64,000 bases of DNA from Tillandsia leiboldiana (Eukaryota; Streptophyta; Magnoliopsida; Poales; Bromeliaceae). The stretch is taken from positions 45,150,342-45,214,341 of the forward strand of contig CM055066.1 of the NCBI GenBank assembly GCA_029204045.2, given 5' to 3'. Below are positions 22,030-32,745 of the stretch, piece by piece (position 1 is the first letter of the stretch; every line of letters starts with the position of its first letter). A program made the position numbers and the translations under genes. Below the pieces are notes generated by a model. That model was not told the DNA's origin, ran no database searches, and worked only from the letters and a program-made list of their open reading frames with translations.

Positions 22030-23350
22030 CTAGGGTACCTCGACGCATTGCGAGAGGTCATCCTCTCTTTCGAGCTTCTACCAGGCACAACTAGGAGATC
22101 TTCCGGATGAAGGATCCTTCAGACCGAGGGTGTCGCCTTGAGGCGCACCCGTACTCTGCGTGCAATAGAAGAATGGAAGCCTACGTCCATGCATCAACTA
22201 CAGGGAGATAAACAAGGTTACAGTGAAGAACAAGTCCAGGATTGATGACCTCTTCAATCAACTGCGAGGAGCACTTGTGGATTATTCTTCGGAATCTCAG
22301 GGGCCAGAAGCTGTTCGCTAAGTTTATGAAATGGGAGTGCGGACTTCGCGAAGTGGGCTTTGGAGCACAAGGTGTCAGCAACAGGAATCACAGAGATTAT
22401 GAGCGGAACTGCCCGACACACGATCCGGAACTGGCAGCAGTCGCCTTCATTTTAAAGCTTTGGAGACTCCGCCTTTTTGGAGTTCATCGTGATGTGTTTT
22501 CGGATCGCCAGAGCCTTACATTTGGTTCACATAGGAAGAGTTGTTTTGTGGCAGGGATGTGGATTGGAGTTGGTGAAGGACTCGATTTGTCCACCCAGTA
22601 TCACCCCGGAAAAGCAAGCGTAGTAACGGATGTCTTGAGCGGGAAGGGTCAAATCGAGGAGGAACCGATAAGCGCGATTACTATGCAGCACCGATACGGT
22701 CGCGCGACTCTTGTCCTTGATGGTCGAGCCAACCCTATTAGAGAAATCCTGGAAGGTCAGAAAATAGGCGTAGGGATACAACTTATTCGAGACAAGACCC
22801 CCAGACCATGCATACGACTTTACGACGAGTGCGAACTACGCAATACGTCGCCAAGGGCGGACTTGCGTGCCCGAGCTACCAGTGTTGAAGAAAGAGTTAC
22901 TGTTAGAGGCGCACTCCGTTCCCTTCGCGGCGCACCCAGGTGACACGAAGATGTACGAGGACCTCGAGCAGAATTTTGGTGGACTAGAGACTCACGGCTG
23001 GTGTCGAACCTTTGGCAAGTCTACAACAAGCTCTAGAGACTAAACCACACCTCAACACGGCGTTGCACCCCCAGACCGACGGACAGCCCGAGCAAGTGAA
23101 TCGGATTCTCGAAGATGTGCTCTGAACCTGCGTACTTGATTATGGTGATGGATGGTCACCGCTTTTGAGCTTAGAGAGGACCTGAGCTTCGACGGAACAC
23201 CGGTGCGGATCATAGCACGAGAGGACAAAAAGGATTGCGCAACCGGACGATCCCCTATGGGAAGGTGCTGTGGAGCAACCAGGAAGAACGTGAAGCGACT
23301 TGGGAATTGGAGTCAAAGATGAGGGAGTGCTACCCAGATTTATTCGTTGT
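22030..23350 (+). pseudogene. Gypsy B deleted pol (RT, RNase H, integrase and chromodomain remnants)
   Basis: Order kept, catalytic parts lost. RT N terminus at about 22030-22275 (EVILSFELLPGT, CINYREINKVTVKNK, RIDDLFNQLRGAL). The sequence then jumps to the RT thumb (LWIILRNLRGQKLFAKF, from about 22278), so palm motifs including FxDD are absent. A second jump leads to the RNase H C-terminal half (PELAAVAFILKLWRLRLFGV and VFSDRQSL, about 22420-22520), then QYHPGKASVVTDVLS. Integrase keeps only a C-terminal catalytic scrap (HPQTDGQPEQVNRILEDVL, about 23070-23120; the catalytic Glu is followed by a stop soon after). The chromodomain end is intact (VLWSNQEEREATWELE, about 23265-23345). Gypsy C is inserted directly after it. 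A 233-codon frame at 22242-22943 is the longest open piece. The downstream remnant at 48567-48575 ends in TAA. Confidence 0.85.
23346..23350. repeat. Left target site duplication of gypsy C (GTTGT)
   Basis: GTTGT precedes the C LTR start and recurs at 48562-48566 after the C 3' LTR. The assembly copy is at 38678-38682. Confidence 0.9.
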
Positions 23351-23625
23351 TGTAAGACCCGGTCTTTTCTAAACCCTTCTTGTCATCCTCTTCTTGTAAT
23401 GTCCGACCGAGGGCCTCATTTTGGTGTTTTTCCGGACAGACCGTCGGGGCCCGCAGATAATTTTAGGCGGTAGAGCTCGCGGAGCGGAGCGCGCGGGCGC
23501 GATCGGTTTCAATTTCCGACTTCCGGTGTGATCAGAATTAATTCTCGAAGTTGGGGTCCCCTTAGGCGTCTCGGGATCCGTGTTGGCGACCCGCACATCT
23601 TTTAAGGTAAACTCTAACTTTTTAA

Positions 23626-23634
23626 TATATATAA
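23626..23634 (+). promoter_or_regulatory. Gypsy C LTR TATA box
   Basis: TATATATAA after an AT-rich stretch and before the more GC-rich transcribed part; conserved at 46906-46914 in the 3' LTR. Confidence 0.65.
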
Positions 23635-23800
23635 CCGGATGGGAAAGGGAATTAGGGTTCCTTTTGTTTTTGTGGCCGCCTCTTTTCTTTTACTTCTCCC
23701 CTCGTAGCCGCCGGCAAGGAGTAACAAAGGACTCGGGCGAGGGTGTGCCGGTGGAGGCAAGCGGACAATCCCTCTCCTTCATCCTCTTTCGCGCATCGAG

Positions 23801-24917
23801 GTGAGTCGGGGTGCGTTATCGTTCGGGTAATCTATTTTCCTTTCGTTTTGTTGGTCACGAGGAGGGAGGAGGGGCGGTGCCGTCGCGCACCGCCGCGCGC
23901 GGGGCCGGCCGCGGGTGGGGCGCCCGCGCGGGTAGGTGCCGGGCGGGGTCGCCCCGCACCGCGGGCAGCGCGCCCGCGCGGCGCTCGGCCGCGCGGGGCC
24001 GCCCGCAGGAGGGGCGCCCGCGCGGGCTGGTGCCGCGCGGGGTCGCCCCGCACCGCGGGCAGCGCGCCCGCGCGGCGCTCGGCCGCACGGGGCCGCCCGC
24101 AGGAGGGGCGCCCGCGCGGGCTGGTGCCGCGCGGGGTCGCCCCGCACCGCGGGCAGCGCGCCCACGCGGCGCTCGGCCGCGCGGTGCCGCCCGCAGGAGG
24201 GGCGCCCGCGCGGGCTGATGTCGCGCGGGGTCGCCCTGCACCCCGGGCAGCGCGCCCGCGCGGCGCTCGGCCGCGCGGGGCCGCCCGCAGGAGGGGCCCC
24301 CGCGCAGGCTGGTGCCGTGCGGGGTCGCCCCGCACCGCGGGCAGCGCGCCCGCACGGCGCTCGGCCGCGTGGGGCCGCCCGCAGGAGGGGCGCCCGCGCG
24401 GGCTGGTGCCGCGCGGGGGTCGCCCCGCACCGCGGGCAGCGCGCCCGCGCGGCGCTCGGCCGCGCGGGGCCGCCCGCAGGAGGGCGCCCGCGCGGGCTGG
24501 TGCCGCGCGGGGTCGCCCCGCACCGCGGGCAGCGCGCCCGCGCGGCGCTCGGCCGCGCGGGGCCGCCCGCAGGAGGGGCGCCCGCGCGGGCTGGTGCCGC
24601 GCGGGGTCGCCCCGCACCGCGGGCAGCGCGCCCGCGCCGCGCTCGGCCGCGCGGGGCCGCCCGCAGGAGGGGCGCCCGCGCGGGCTGGTGCCGCGCGGGG
24701 GTCGCCCCGCACCGCGGGCAGCGCGCCCGCGCGGCGCTCGGCCGCGCGGGACCGCCCGCAAGAGGGGCGCCCGCGCGGGCTGGTGCCGCGCGGGGCTGTG
24801 CCCAGGCGGAGTGTGCGCCGCACGGGCCGGTGCCGTTGCGGGGAACTCCGCCGCACGCTGTTGGGAGTCGATGTGAGTTTCGGACCTCTAAGTCTTGACT
24901 TGCCCATGTTCCTTCAG
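23801..24917 (+). other. Candidate intron in the gypsy C leader
   Basis: A donor-like GAG|GTGAGT at 23801 and an acceptor-like TTCCTTCAG|GAG ending at 24917 bracket the whole GC array. The 3' LTR keeps both sites (47081 and 47334) around only 254 bp. This is inference from consensus sites alone; no transcript evidence is available here. Confidence 0.35.
23920..24797 (+). repeat. 94-bp GC-rich tandem array, about 9.3 units
   Basis: Units start with gcgcccgcgcgggctggtgc and end with gcccgcaggaggg. The aggagg landmark falls at 24007, 24101, 24195, 24289, 24383, 24478, 24571, 24665 and 24760, a steady period of 93-95 bp. It is made almost only of G and C and rich in self-complementary runs. It is noisier in the second assembly copy (39254-40140) and missing from the 3' LTR. 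Confidence 0.93.
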
Positions 24918-26172
24918 GAGTGCGGGACGCTGTTGGCGACTGGTGCACGGACGCGGACTGGACGAACGCAGGACGACGCACACAAGGTGGGTACATTCCC
25001 CGGGATTGTGGGAATAGGGATTTACTGTTAGAAATAGCATGTTGGGGCAATGTGGAATTGTTAGTCTCCTTCTGTTTATGCACTAACCCTGTTATGTTAT
25101 TGTACTTAATATCAATCTGAGGCTCAAGTTTTGCTACACGCACACCAGCGGTTTGGCCACCGCAAGGGTGTGCTTTTCCGGAAAAGTGGTACGTTGACCC
25201 GTGTACCCCACGCGACGGTGGCGTTAGGAATGGGGGCCCCCATTGGTGGGAGGTGTGAGCGGTGATGTCGAGGCAGGTGCTCGGCGGCCGAGGCAGGTGC
25301 TCGGCGGTGGACATCGGGAAAGGTGCCCGATGTTGTTTTGATACAGGGTGTGGTTAAGGTGGATGATGCATGAGAGGGATGGTTGCTCCGGTTTTGTGGT
25401 TTGCCCTATTATTGTTTCTCTTATGCTTATCATGCTATTTCTAGTCACTGATTTCCCACTCCGTGACAGGTTCGTCCAGGGGCGAGTGCTAGGGCACCGG
25501 TGAGGCCGCGAGGATACTGTACTGATTTTTAGTGACTTCAGATACAGTGACTCTTCTCTCCTTTTCCTTTTATTACTCATGTTAGCTAGTTTGTGGATTG
25601 CGACACCCCCGTGGGGTCGAAGTGGATGTTGCCTTTTCCCTTTTTGAATAAACGAATGATTGATACATTCTTTCTTACTTGGCCGTTTCAAACAATGAAA
25701 AGCAAAGAAAACCGTTTGCGAAAACTACTTTTAAAACGTGGGTGTCGTGTGGGCACCGAATTTTACAACCCTGTGGATTTATGTGGCTTTCAAACGGTCT
25801 TTCCTAAAATGATGGCATCGTGTGGATGCCGCTCTCAAAACCTTGTGATTATTTATCCTTTCAAAACATCGGCCTCTATGTTCTAGGTGAATGTTAGAAT
25901 ATCATGTGAGTGGTTTGGTTGTATGTTAACGAGACCCCAACTGATGTGGTTAGAGATTGTATGTGCTACGCCTTGTGAGACATTTGTATTTGAGACGCCG
26001 TGCATATACAAAGGAGACTCTGCCCATTTGTAGAGTGAATTTGTGTATGCGGCGGGTCTGGACACGCACCGGGGAGCATTGGTTTACAAAAAAAAAAATA
26101 TATGGCTGAATCAGGAGCATCGGTGGCTCCTCTTCCGCGCGATTCGAGCCCCCGGGGCGTGACAGATTAAGA

Positions 26173-26184
26173 TGGTATCAGAGC
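26173..26184 (+). promoter_or_regulatory. Gypsy C primer binding site (first copy)
   Basis: Exact TGGTATCAGAGC, eight bases after the LTR. Confidence 0.9.
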
Positions 26185-26407
26185 GGTAAACTTTAACCAC
26201 AACAGTCGGGGCCTAACATCCACGGGGCGCAATACTCTGGCTACTGAGTATAAAGTGAACACGGGATAAATAAATAAAACGCGAGTGCTCGTTGAGAGAA
26301 AGGGGGGGATTAGTGTTGTTTTTCTTTTTCTCCCTTTTAGGGCCAGCATTTGCGGTGTTCCGTTTTGTTTAAACTAGGAGTAACTGGTTCGTGCAAATGT
26401 TCAGATC

Positions 26408-29400
26408 ATGGCCAGGACTAGATCCACAGCCGAGGACACAGGGGCGGACGCAGCGGTAGTGACGACCGCGGAGAATCAGCTCCTGAGGCAGCAGCTACGG
26501 GAGATGGCGGGGCAGTTGGCAGCCCTGAACGACCGCGTGCGCCAACTGACGCAGCAACAGCAGGCCGCTGCGACGGCGGAGGTTGCCCCGGGCCCTCTCC
26601 CGGGGCCAGCTACACCGGCAATGGGACCGCCGACGATGGAGACCGAAGGAGGGGCTGCCCCTACCCGGGCCTCGGCGCCTGAGGTGCCCTTAACCCAACC
26701 GACGCGCCAGAGGTGGCCCCTTCGACGGCAACGGCAGGACCGGCGACGACACCAATCATCGGAATTGCCCCGAGTGTGACGGTAGTGTTACCCACTTCCG
26801 CCGCAACCGCTAACGTCGCGAAGGAGGGGGCGAATCTACCAAACGAGCGAGACCGCGTGCGCGCCAACCTGGCCGACTTCAAGAAGTACGACCCGCCAGT
26901 GTTTGAGGGGGACACGACAGACCCCTGGGTCGTGGATAAGTGGTGGACACGATGGAGAAATTATTCGAGGACCTATTGATGGAAGACCACGAGCGGGTCC
27001 CCCTGGCTGCCCACTTACTCGAGGGGAATGCCCGCATTGGGTTGAAGACTGTACGCCCCAGCTCTACGACGGGCGCTGCCTCCCGTCATGGACTACCTTT
27101 AAACAGCAGCTGTTCGGGGCGTTCTTTACCCAGCAGCGTGAAGAAAACACTGGAGGAACGACCCTCAACCACATCAGCAGGGAACCAAAACAGTAATGGA
27201 GTACCAGAGGGAGTTCGTGAGACTGGCGAACTGTGTCCCGTTCGTCATTCGGGATGAATCCCATAAGGCGCAACTGTTTGTGGATGGATTGAGGACTGAC
27301 ATTTTCCAAGTGGTGGACGCGGCGGATCTGCATACCTTTCAGAAGGTGGTCGACCGAGCCACCATTGTTGAACGAGGCTTTGCCGTCACGCGCGCCCGAA
27401 GGGAAGGCCCCCACCAGCAAGACGACAGGAAGCGGACCCAGACGACTTCAGGGGGAGGGGGCTCCTCCAGCGGGAATCAGCCCCCTAAGCGGTGGAGGCC
27501 CCAGCAGAGGACCAGGGGAGCGCTAGGAGAGGGGCAACGCTCAGAGGATCGTCCTTGCGTGATCTGCGGCGGGGCGCACCGAGTGATGGATTGCTCCAAG
27601 AGACAGGACCATTGTTTGCCGATTTGGCAAGCAGGGGCACTTCCATTTCAACTGCCCCCGTGAACTAAGGCACCACATCTTCAGCAGCCTCCGTGCCTTC
27701 CCCCAGCACGCAGGGCGAGGGAAAGCTCCGATGACGTCGGCCCCCAGACCGCCAGCACCCCGATCTGCAGGGGACAAGCCACCACCTTCGGGAGCCGCGT
27801 CTATTCGATGGGTCAGCAGGAGACCGCCCGTCTGAGCACGTCGTCGCAGGTATCACTCTTGCTTCTGTTATCGCGCTAGAACCCTTTTTGACACACGGGG
27901 CGACCCTCTCATTTATGTCTCGTGACTTCGCACTGACCCATGATTTTGAGTTGAGAACCCTTACCCAGTGTGAGACCGTTCACACCGCGGGGGTATCCTT
28001 GGAGGCACGCAACCTTGTACCTTCCTGCCCTATATGGATGGGAAGGCTCTCGTGCCCCTGGGATCTGGTAATCATTCCATTGAAAGAGTATGATGTAGTG
28101 CTCGGAATGGATTGGCTCACGTGGTACCTTGCAGTCATGACCTGTGAGAAGCGCGAGGTGCGGCTGATATACCCCGATTTTCCGGAGAGGGAGAACGTGT
28201 ACTTGGCTTGCAAGAGCGTTTCCTTTTCTTCCATGATTCCTGATTCCCGAGCCACGGAAGTTGGTTGAGGGCGGGTGTATGGCCTACTTGGTGTCGGTGG
28301 CCCTGGCCACCGATCCTCTATCGGCACTCTCCGACATCCCATGTGGTGAGGGACTTCCCAGATGTCTTTCCGGCCGAACTACCTGGTTTACCCGCCGAGC
28401 GGAAGAAGTTGTTTTCCTATTGAGCTTCCACCCGGCACACGACCAATCACGAAGGCCCCCTACAGGATGGCCTTCGCGGAGCTGAAGGAACTTAAGGCGC
28501 AGCTGGAGGAGGACCTTCTGGACAGGGGGTTTATCAGACCGAGGTGTGTCCCCTTGGGGCGCACCTGTACTCTTTGTACGGAAGAAAAGACGGGAGCTTG
28601 CGGTTGTGCATCGACTACCGGGAAATCAACAAGGTCACAAGTGAAAAACAAGTATCCCTACCTAGGATTGATGACCTCTTTGACCAGCTGCGGGGTGCAA
28701 CTGTCTTCTCGAAGATTGACCTGCAGTCGGGCTACCACCAGCTCAGAGTCGAGACGAGGATATTCCGAAGACGGCGTTCCGGACTCGGTATGGCCATTAC
28801 GATGTTCACAGTAATGCCATTCGGGCTTACCAATGCCCCAGCAGGTGTCATGGAACCTGATGAACCGAGTTTTCAGACCCTTCCTGGATCAGTGTCGTAG
28901 TGGTCTTCAATCGACGACATCTAATTTACTCTACCACCGATGAGAGCACGAGAGCACCTACGAATTATTCTACAGACTCTTAGGGAGCAGGAGGCTTTTC
29001 GCAAAACTTAAGAAATGCGAGTTTTGGCTTCGCGTGGTGTGATTTCTGGGGCATATCATTTCAGCAGCGGAGTCGCAGTGGATCCCAAGAAGGTGGAGTC
29101 GGTGACCGACTGGCCCCAGCCGACCACGGTGACAGAGGTGCGCAGCTTCCTGGGCCTTGCAGGGTACTACAGGCGTTTCGTGGAGGGTTTCTCGAAGATT
29201 GCGACCCCTCTGAACCGCCTAACCCGGAAAGGAGTAAAGTTCATTTGGACGGCCCAATGCCAAGAGAATTTGAAGAACTTAAGAAGCGGTTAACAAGAGC
29301 GCCTGTGCTTGCCTTACCACCCCCGGGGAAGACTACGAAGTCTACTGCGATGCATCGCGAATAGGACTGGGAGGAGTACTAATGCAGCAAGGAAGAGTCA

Positions 29401-31251
29401 TAGCCTATGCCTCAAGGCAACTCAAGGATTACGAACAGAACTACCCGATCCATGACCTGGAGCTTGCCGCAGTAGTCTTCGTTCTGAAACTGTGGAGGCA
29501 CTATCTCTACGGTGTGCATTGCAACGTGTTCTCGGACCACCAAAGCCTTAAGTACCTTTTCACCCAGAAGGAGCTTAACCTACGGCAGAGGAGGTGGTTG
29601 GAGCTACTGAAGGATTACGACTTAACCATCCAGTACCACCCGGGAAAGCAAATGTGGTAGCCGATGCCCTAAGCAGGAAGGACAAGCAGAAGGAACTTCG
29701 GCGGGCACGATCACGCAGCAGAATGACTTGATCGCGGAGTTCTCACGACTGAGATTGGAGGTGGTACCAGCAGGGACGGTCGAACGACTTTTGTCTTTAA
29801 CGGTCGCGCCGACCCTATTGGAGAGGATTCGAGAAGGCCAAGGTGCGGATCCACAGCTGCAGCTGGAACGAGATAAGATTTCACCGGAGCAGAAAGGAGA
29901 CTTTGCAGTGGGAACAGACGGCACCCTTCGGTTCCGAGGCGGATTTGCGTGCCTGATCTGCCGGACCTAAAGAAGGAAATCCTGACTGAAGCACATTGCG
30001 CCCCCTACGTGGCGCACCCTGGAGGCACCAAGATGTACCGGATCTCCGACAGACCTTCTGGTGGCCAAGATTGAAGGGAGACGTGACGCTGTTTTGTGGC
30101 ACACTGCTTGATTTGCCAACAGGTGAAAGCCGAGCATCAACGGCCGGCGGGGAAATTGCAACCTCTACCCGTGCCCGAATGGAAATGGGAGCAAATCACA
30201 ATGGACTTTGTCACCGGATTCCCACGTTCGCAGCAGGGACACGACGCCATCTGGGTTGTCGTGGATCGGTTAACGAAGTCAGCTCATTTCCTACCCATCC
30301 ACACGACCTGGACACGCGACCGGCTGGCTCAAGTCTACCTCAGCGAGATTGTGAGGCTACATGGGGTGCCGACAACGATTACTTCGGACAGAGACACAAG
30401 GTTCGTTTCGAACTTTTGGCAGAGTCTACAACGAGCCTTGGGGACCAAGTTACACTTCAGCTCAGCCTTTCACCCCCAGACGGATGGGCAATCCGAGCGG
30501 GTGATTCAGATACTCGAGGACATGCTTCGAGCGTGCGTACTGGATTTGGGAGACGGATGGTCGCGCTACCTACCCCTTGCAGAGTTCGCTTATAACAACA
30601 GCTACCAAGCGAGCATCCAGATGGCGCCGTACGAAGCATTGTACGGCAGACGCTGTAGATCCCCGATCTGTTGGGACGATCTGGGGGAGAGAAAGTTTTT
30701 GGGGCCGGACCTGGTGGTTGAGACTGAGGAAAGGTGCGCCTCATCAGGCGACGATTGGCGACCGCCCAGAGCCGGCAGAAGAGCTATGCAGACCAGAGAC
30801 GTCGCGACTTGGAATTCCAGGTGGGAGAGCACGTGTTGTTGCGGGTGTCGCCGTCAAAAGGGGTAAAGCGGTTTGGGTTGAGAGGCAAGTTGAGCCCGCG
30901 GTACGTGGGGCCGTTTGAGATTCTGGAGCGCATCGGCCCGGTAGCCTACCGCCTCGCCCTACCACCGAACCTTGACCGAGTTCATGATGTGTTCCACGTA
31001 TCCATGCTTCGGAAGTACCTCCCCGATCCATCGCGAGTGCTTGACGTCTCTGCAATTGAGCTCAAAGAGGATTTAAGTTTCGCGGAAGTACCGGTACGGA
31101 TCCTAGCCCGGAGGACAAAAAGCTGCGTAGTCGGACAATTCCCTACGTGAAGGTGCTTTGGAGCAATCAGGAAGAGCGTGAGGCAACTTGGGAACCCGAG
31201 TCAAAGATGAGGGAGTGCTACCCGGACCTGTTCGCCGCTGGGGAAGTTTAA
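26408..31251 (+). pseudogene. Gypsy C gag-pol, frameshifted assembly copy
   Basis: The same gene as 41756-46594 but broken into many short frames by single-base gains and losses, many of them in homopolymers: a missing G near 26703 and near 26942, a missing C near 27080, several changes at 27128-27185, and more through RT (about 28250-29060). Recognisable blocks remain: gag N terminus (26408-26700), capsid (27196-27600), RT linker and palm (28460-28900, with FxDD disrupted near 28910), RNase H (29382-29660), integrase (30096-30720) and chromodomain (30734-31251). Substitutions against the second copy are few. I read this as consensus error near the contig end; a genuinely dead sister copy would be the alternative. 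Confidence 0.85.
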
Positions 31252-31287
31252 GTTTCGGGGACGAAACTTGTTTTTAGCGGTAAGTGG

Positions 31288-31856
31288 TGTAAGACCCGGT
31301 CTTTCCTAAACCCTTCTTGTCACCCTCTTCTTGTAATGTCCGACCGGGGCCTCATTTTGGTGTTTTTCCGGACAGACCGTCGGGGCCCGCAGATAATTTT
31401 AGGCGGTAGAGCTCGCGGAGCGGAGCGCGCGGGCGCGATCGGTTTCAATTTCCGACTTCCGGTCTGACCAGAATTAATTCTCGAAGTTGGGGTCCCCTTA
31501 GGCGTCTCGGGATCCGTGTGGCAACCCGCACATCTTTTAAGGTAAACCCTAACTTTTTAATATATATAGCCGGATGGGAAAGGGAATTAGGGTTCCTTTT
31601 GTTTTTGTGGCCGCCTCTTTTCTTTTACTTCTCCCTCGTAGCCGCCGGCAAGGAGTAACCAAGGACTCGGGCGAGGTGGACCGGTGGAGGCAAGCGGACG
31701 ATCCCTCTCCTTCCTCCTCTTTCGGCATCGAGGTGAGTCGGGGTGCGTTTTCGTTCGGGTTTTCTATTTTCCTTTCGTTTTGTTGGTCACGAGGAGGGAG
31801 GAGGGGGGTGCCGTCGCGCACCGCCGCGCGCGGGCCGGCCGCGGGGGGGCCGCCCG
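31288..31856 (+). repeat. Gypsy C 3' LTR, first copy, truncated at contig end
   Basis: Starts TGTAAGACCCGGTC and matches 46631-47206 until the GC-rich stretch, where the contig stops at the N gap. Confidence 0.9.
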
Positions 31857-31956
31857 NNNNNNNNNNNNNNNNNNNNNNNNNNNNNNNNNNNNNNNNNNNN
31901 NNNNNNNNNNNNNNNNNNNNNNNNNNNNNNNNNNNNNNNNNNNNNNNNNNNNNNNN
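31857..31956. other. Assembly gap, 100 N
   Basis: Exactly 100 unknown bases, a conventional placeholder. The left side is gypsy C 3' LTR; the right side restarts in A2 sequence equal to position 16611, so no sequence need be missing here. Confidence 0.98.
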
Positions 31957-32745
31957 CAGCATCTACATCAGAGTGGCGCGGCGGTAGATTGGATTGGGTA
32001 TTATCAGCGGAGGACCGCTTTTGTCACCCCCTGTGTGAGCAGAAACAGAGATCGGCTCCCTGATAGGGTAGATAGTCTTGATGTTTCTTCTGGCAGACTA
32101 AGCGACGACCACTTGCATCGAGCGGACGAATATGTGCCGCCCGGGTTGGACGGGCGCCACGGCAAGCGGATCGGGTTGTCGCTGGTGTGATTTCATCACA
32201 GCAGTCGGAGTTAGAGCAGGTTGCATTTCCTGCCATGACTAGAGGTAGAGTCGTTACCACATTCACTTTAGGTACAGGTTTCTGTGTTTGTTGGCATGGG
32301 AGGAGGCCTGTGGATTATGTCAATGCGTTGAAGGGCCGTGAGTTAACTGGCAGACTTAAAGGTAATCGTGGCCAGTTCGGTGTTTGACCCTGTGCTTGGA
32401 TTGTTTGGCACGTGCCACAGATGTTGTGACTGCGGAGAAGAGGATTTTGACCTCTGCGAGGCAGATAAGAGGAGGCTGGGTTAGAGTGTTTTAGAGCATA
32501 CAGTTATAGCGAAAGTGGGAGAGGTCGACGGCGGCCCGAGACTCAAGATATCCTTTTGCCCGTGAGGTCCCGGGTTGAGTCCCCCTGAGCTGATGTGATG
32601 CCGCCGGTTAGGGAGATAGAGATGAGATTGACGCGGTTTTGGGAACCGCCGCAACCTCGACAGCACCGCGTTGGATATCGCCAATAGAGCTGAGAGAGTG
32701 GATGGCGCAGTCGCAGGATCTGAATATCGAGTGGATCTGTTTGAC
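31957..32745 (+). mobile_element. A2 fragment, second assembly copy
   Basis: Matches 16611-17408 with many one-base indels, as expected at a low-quality contig end. Ends TTTGAC before the B LTR, like 17408. Confidence 0.88.

Larger units (their letters stand above)
23351..26164 (+). repeat. Gypsy C 5' LTR with GC-rich array (first assembly copy)
   Basis: Starts TGTAAGACCCGGTC, ends CCCCGGGGCGTGACA. TATA-like TATATATAA at 23626-23634. A 94-bp array lies at 23920-24797. The segment from about 25133 is shared with the B LTR. Long open frames of up to 511 codons in and around the array are artefacts of sequence without AT-rich stop codons. Confidence 0.92.
23351..31856 (+). mobile_element. Gypsy C, first assembly copy, cut by the gap
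   Basis: 5' LTR 23351-26164, primer site 26173-26184, gag-pol 26408-31251, pre-LTR hairpin, start of 3' LTR 31288, ending at the contig edge 31856. It is the same insertion as 38683-48561, judged from the identical left flank (B pol end plus GTTGT) and identical layout. Use the second copy for the protein sequence. Confidence 0.88.

Noticed and set aside
23743..25314. Long open frames (up to 511 codons) on both strands across the GC-rich repeat, and again at 39077-40661
   Set aside because: They are open in several frames at once because the 94-bp array is almost pure G and C and lacks stop codons. The translations are Ala/Arg/Gly/Pro repeats; they lie inside an LTR, and the frame changes with array errors.
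31549..32190. ORFs running through the N gap
   Set aside because: They are bridged by unknown bases and join unrelated sequence (C LTR to A2).
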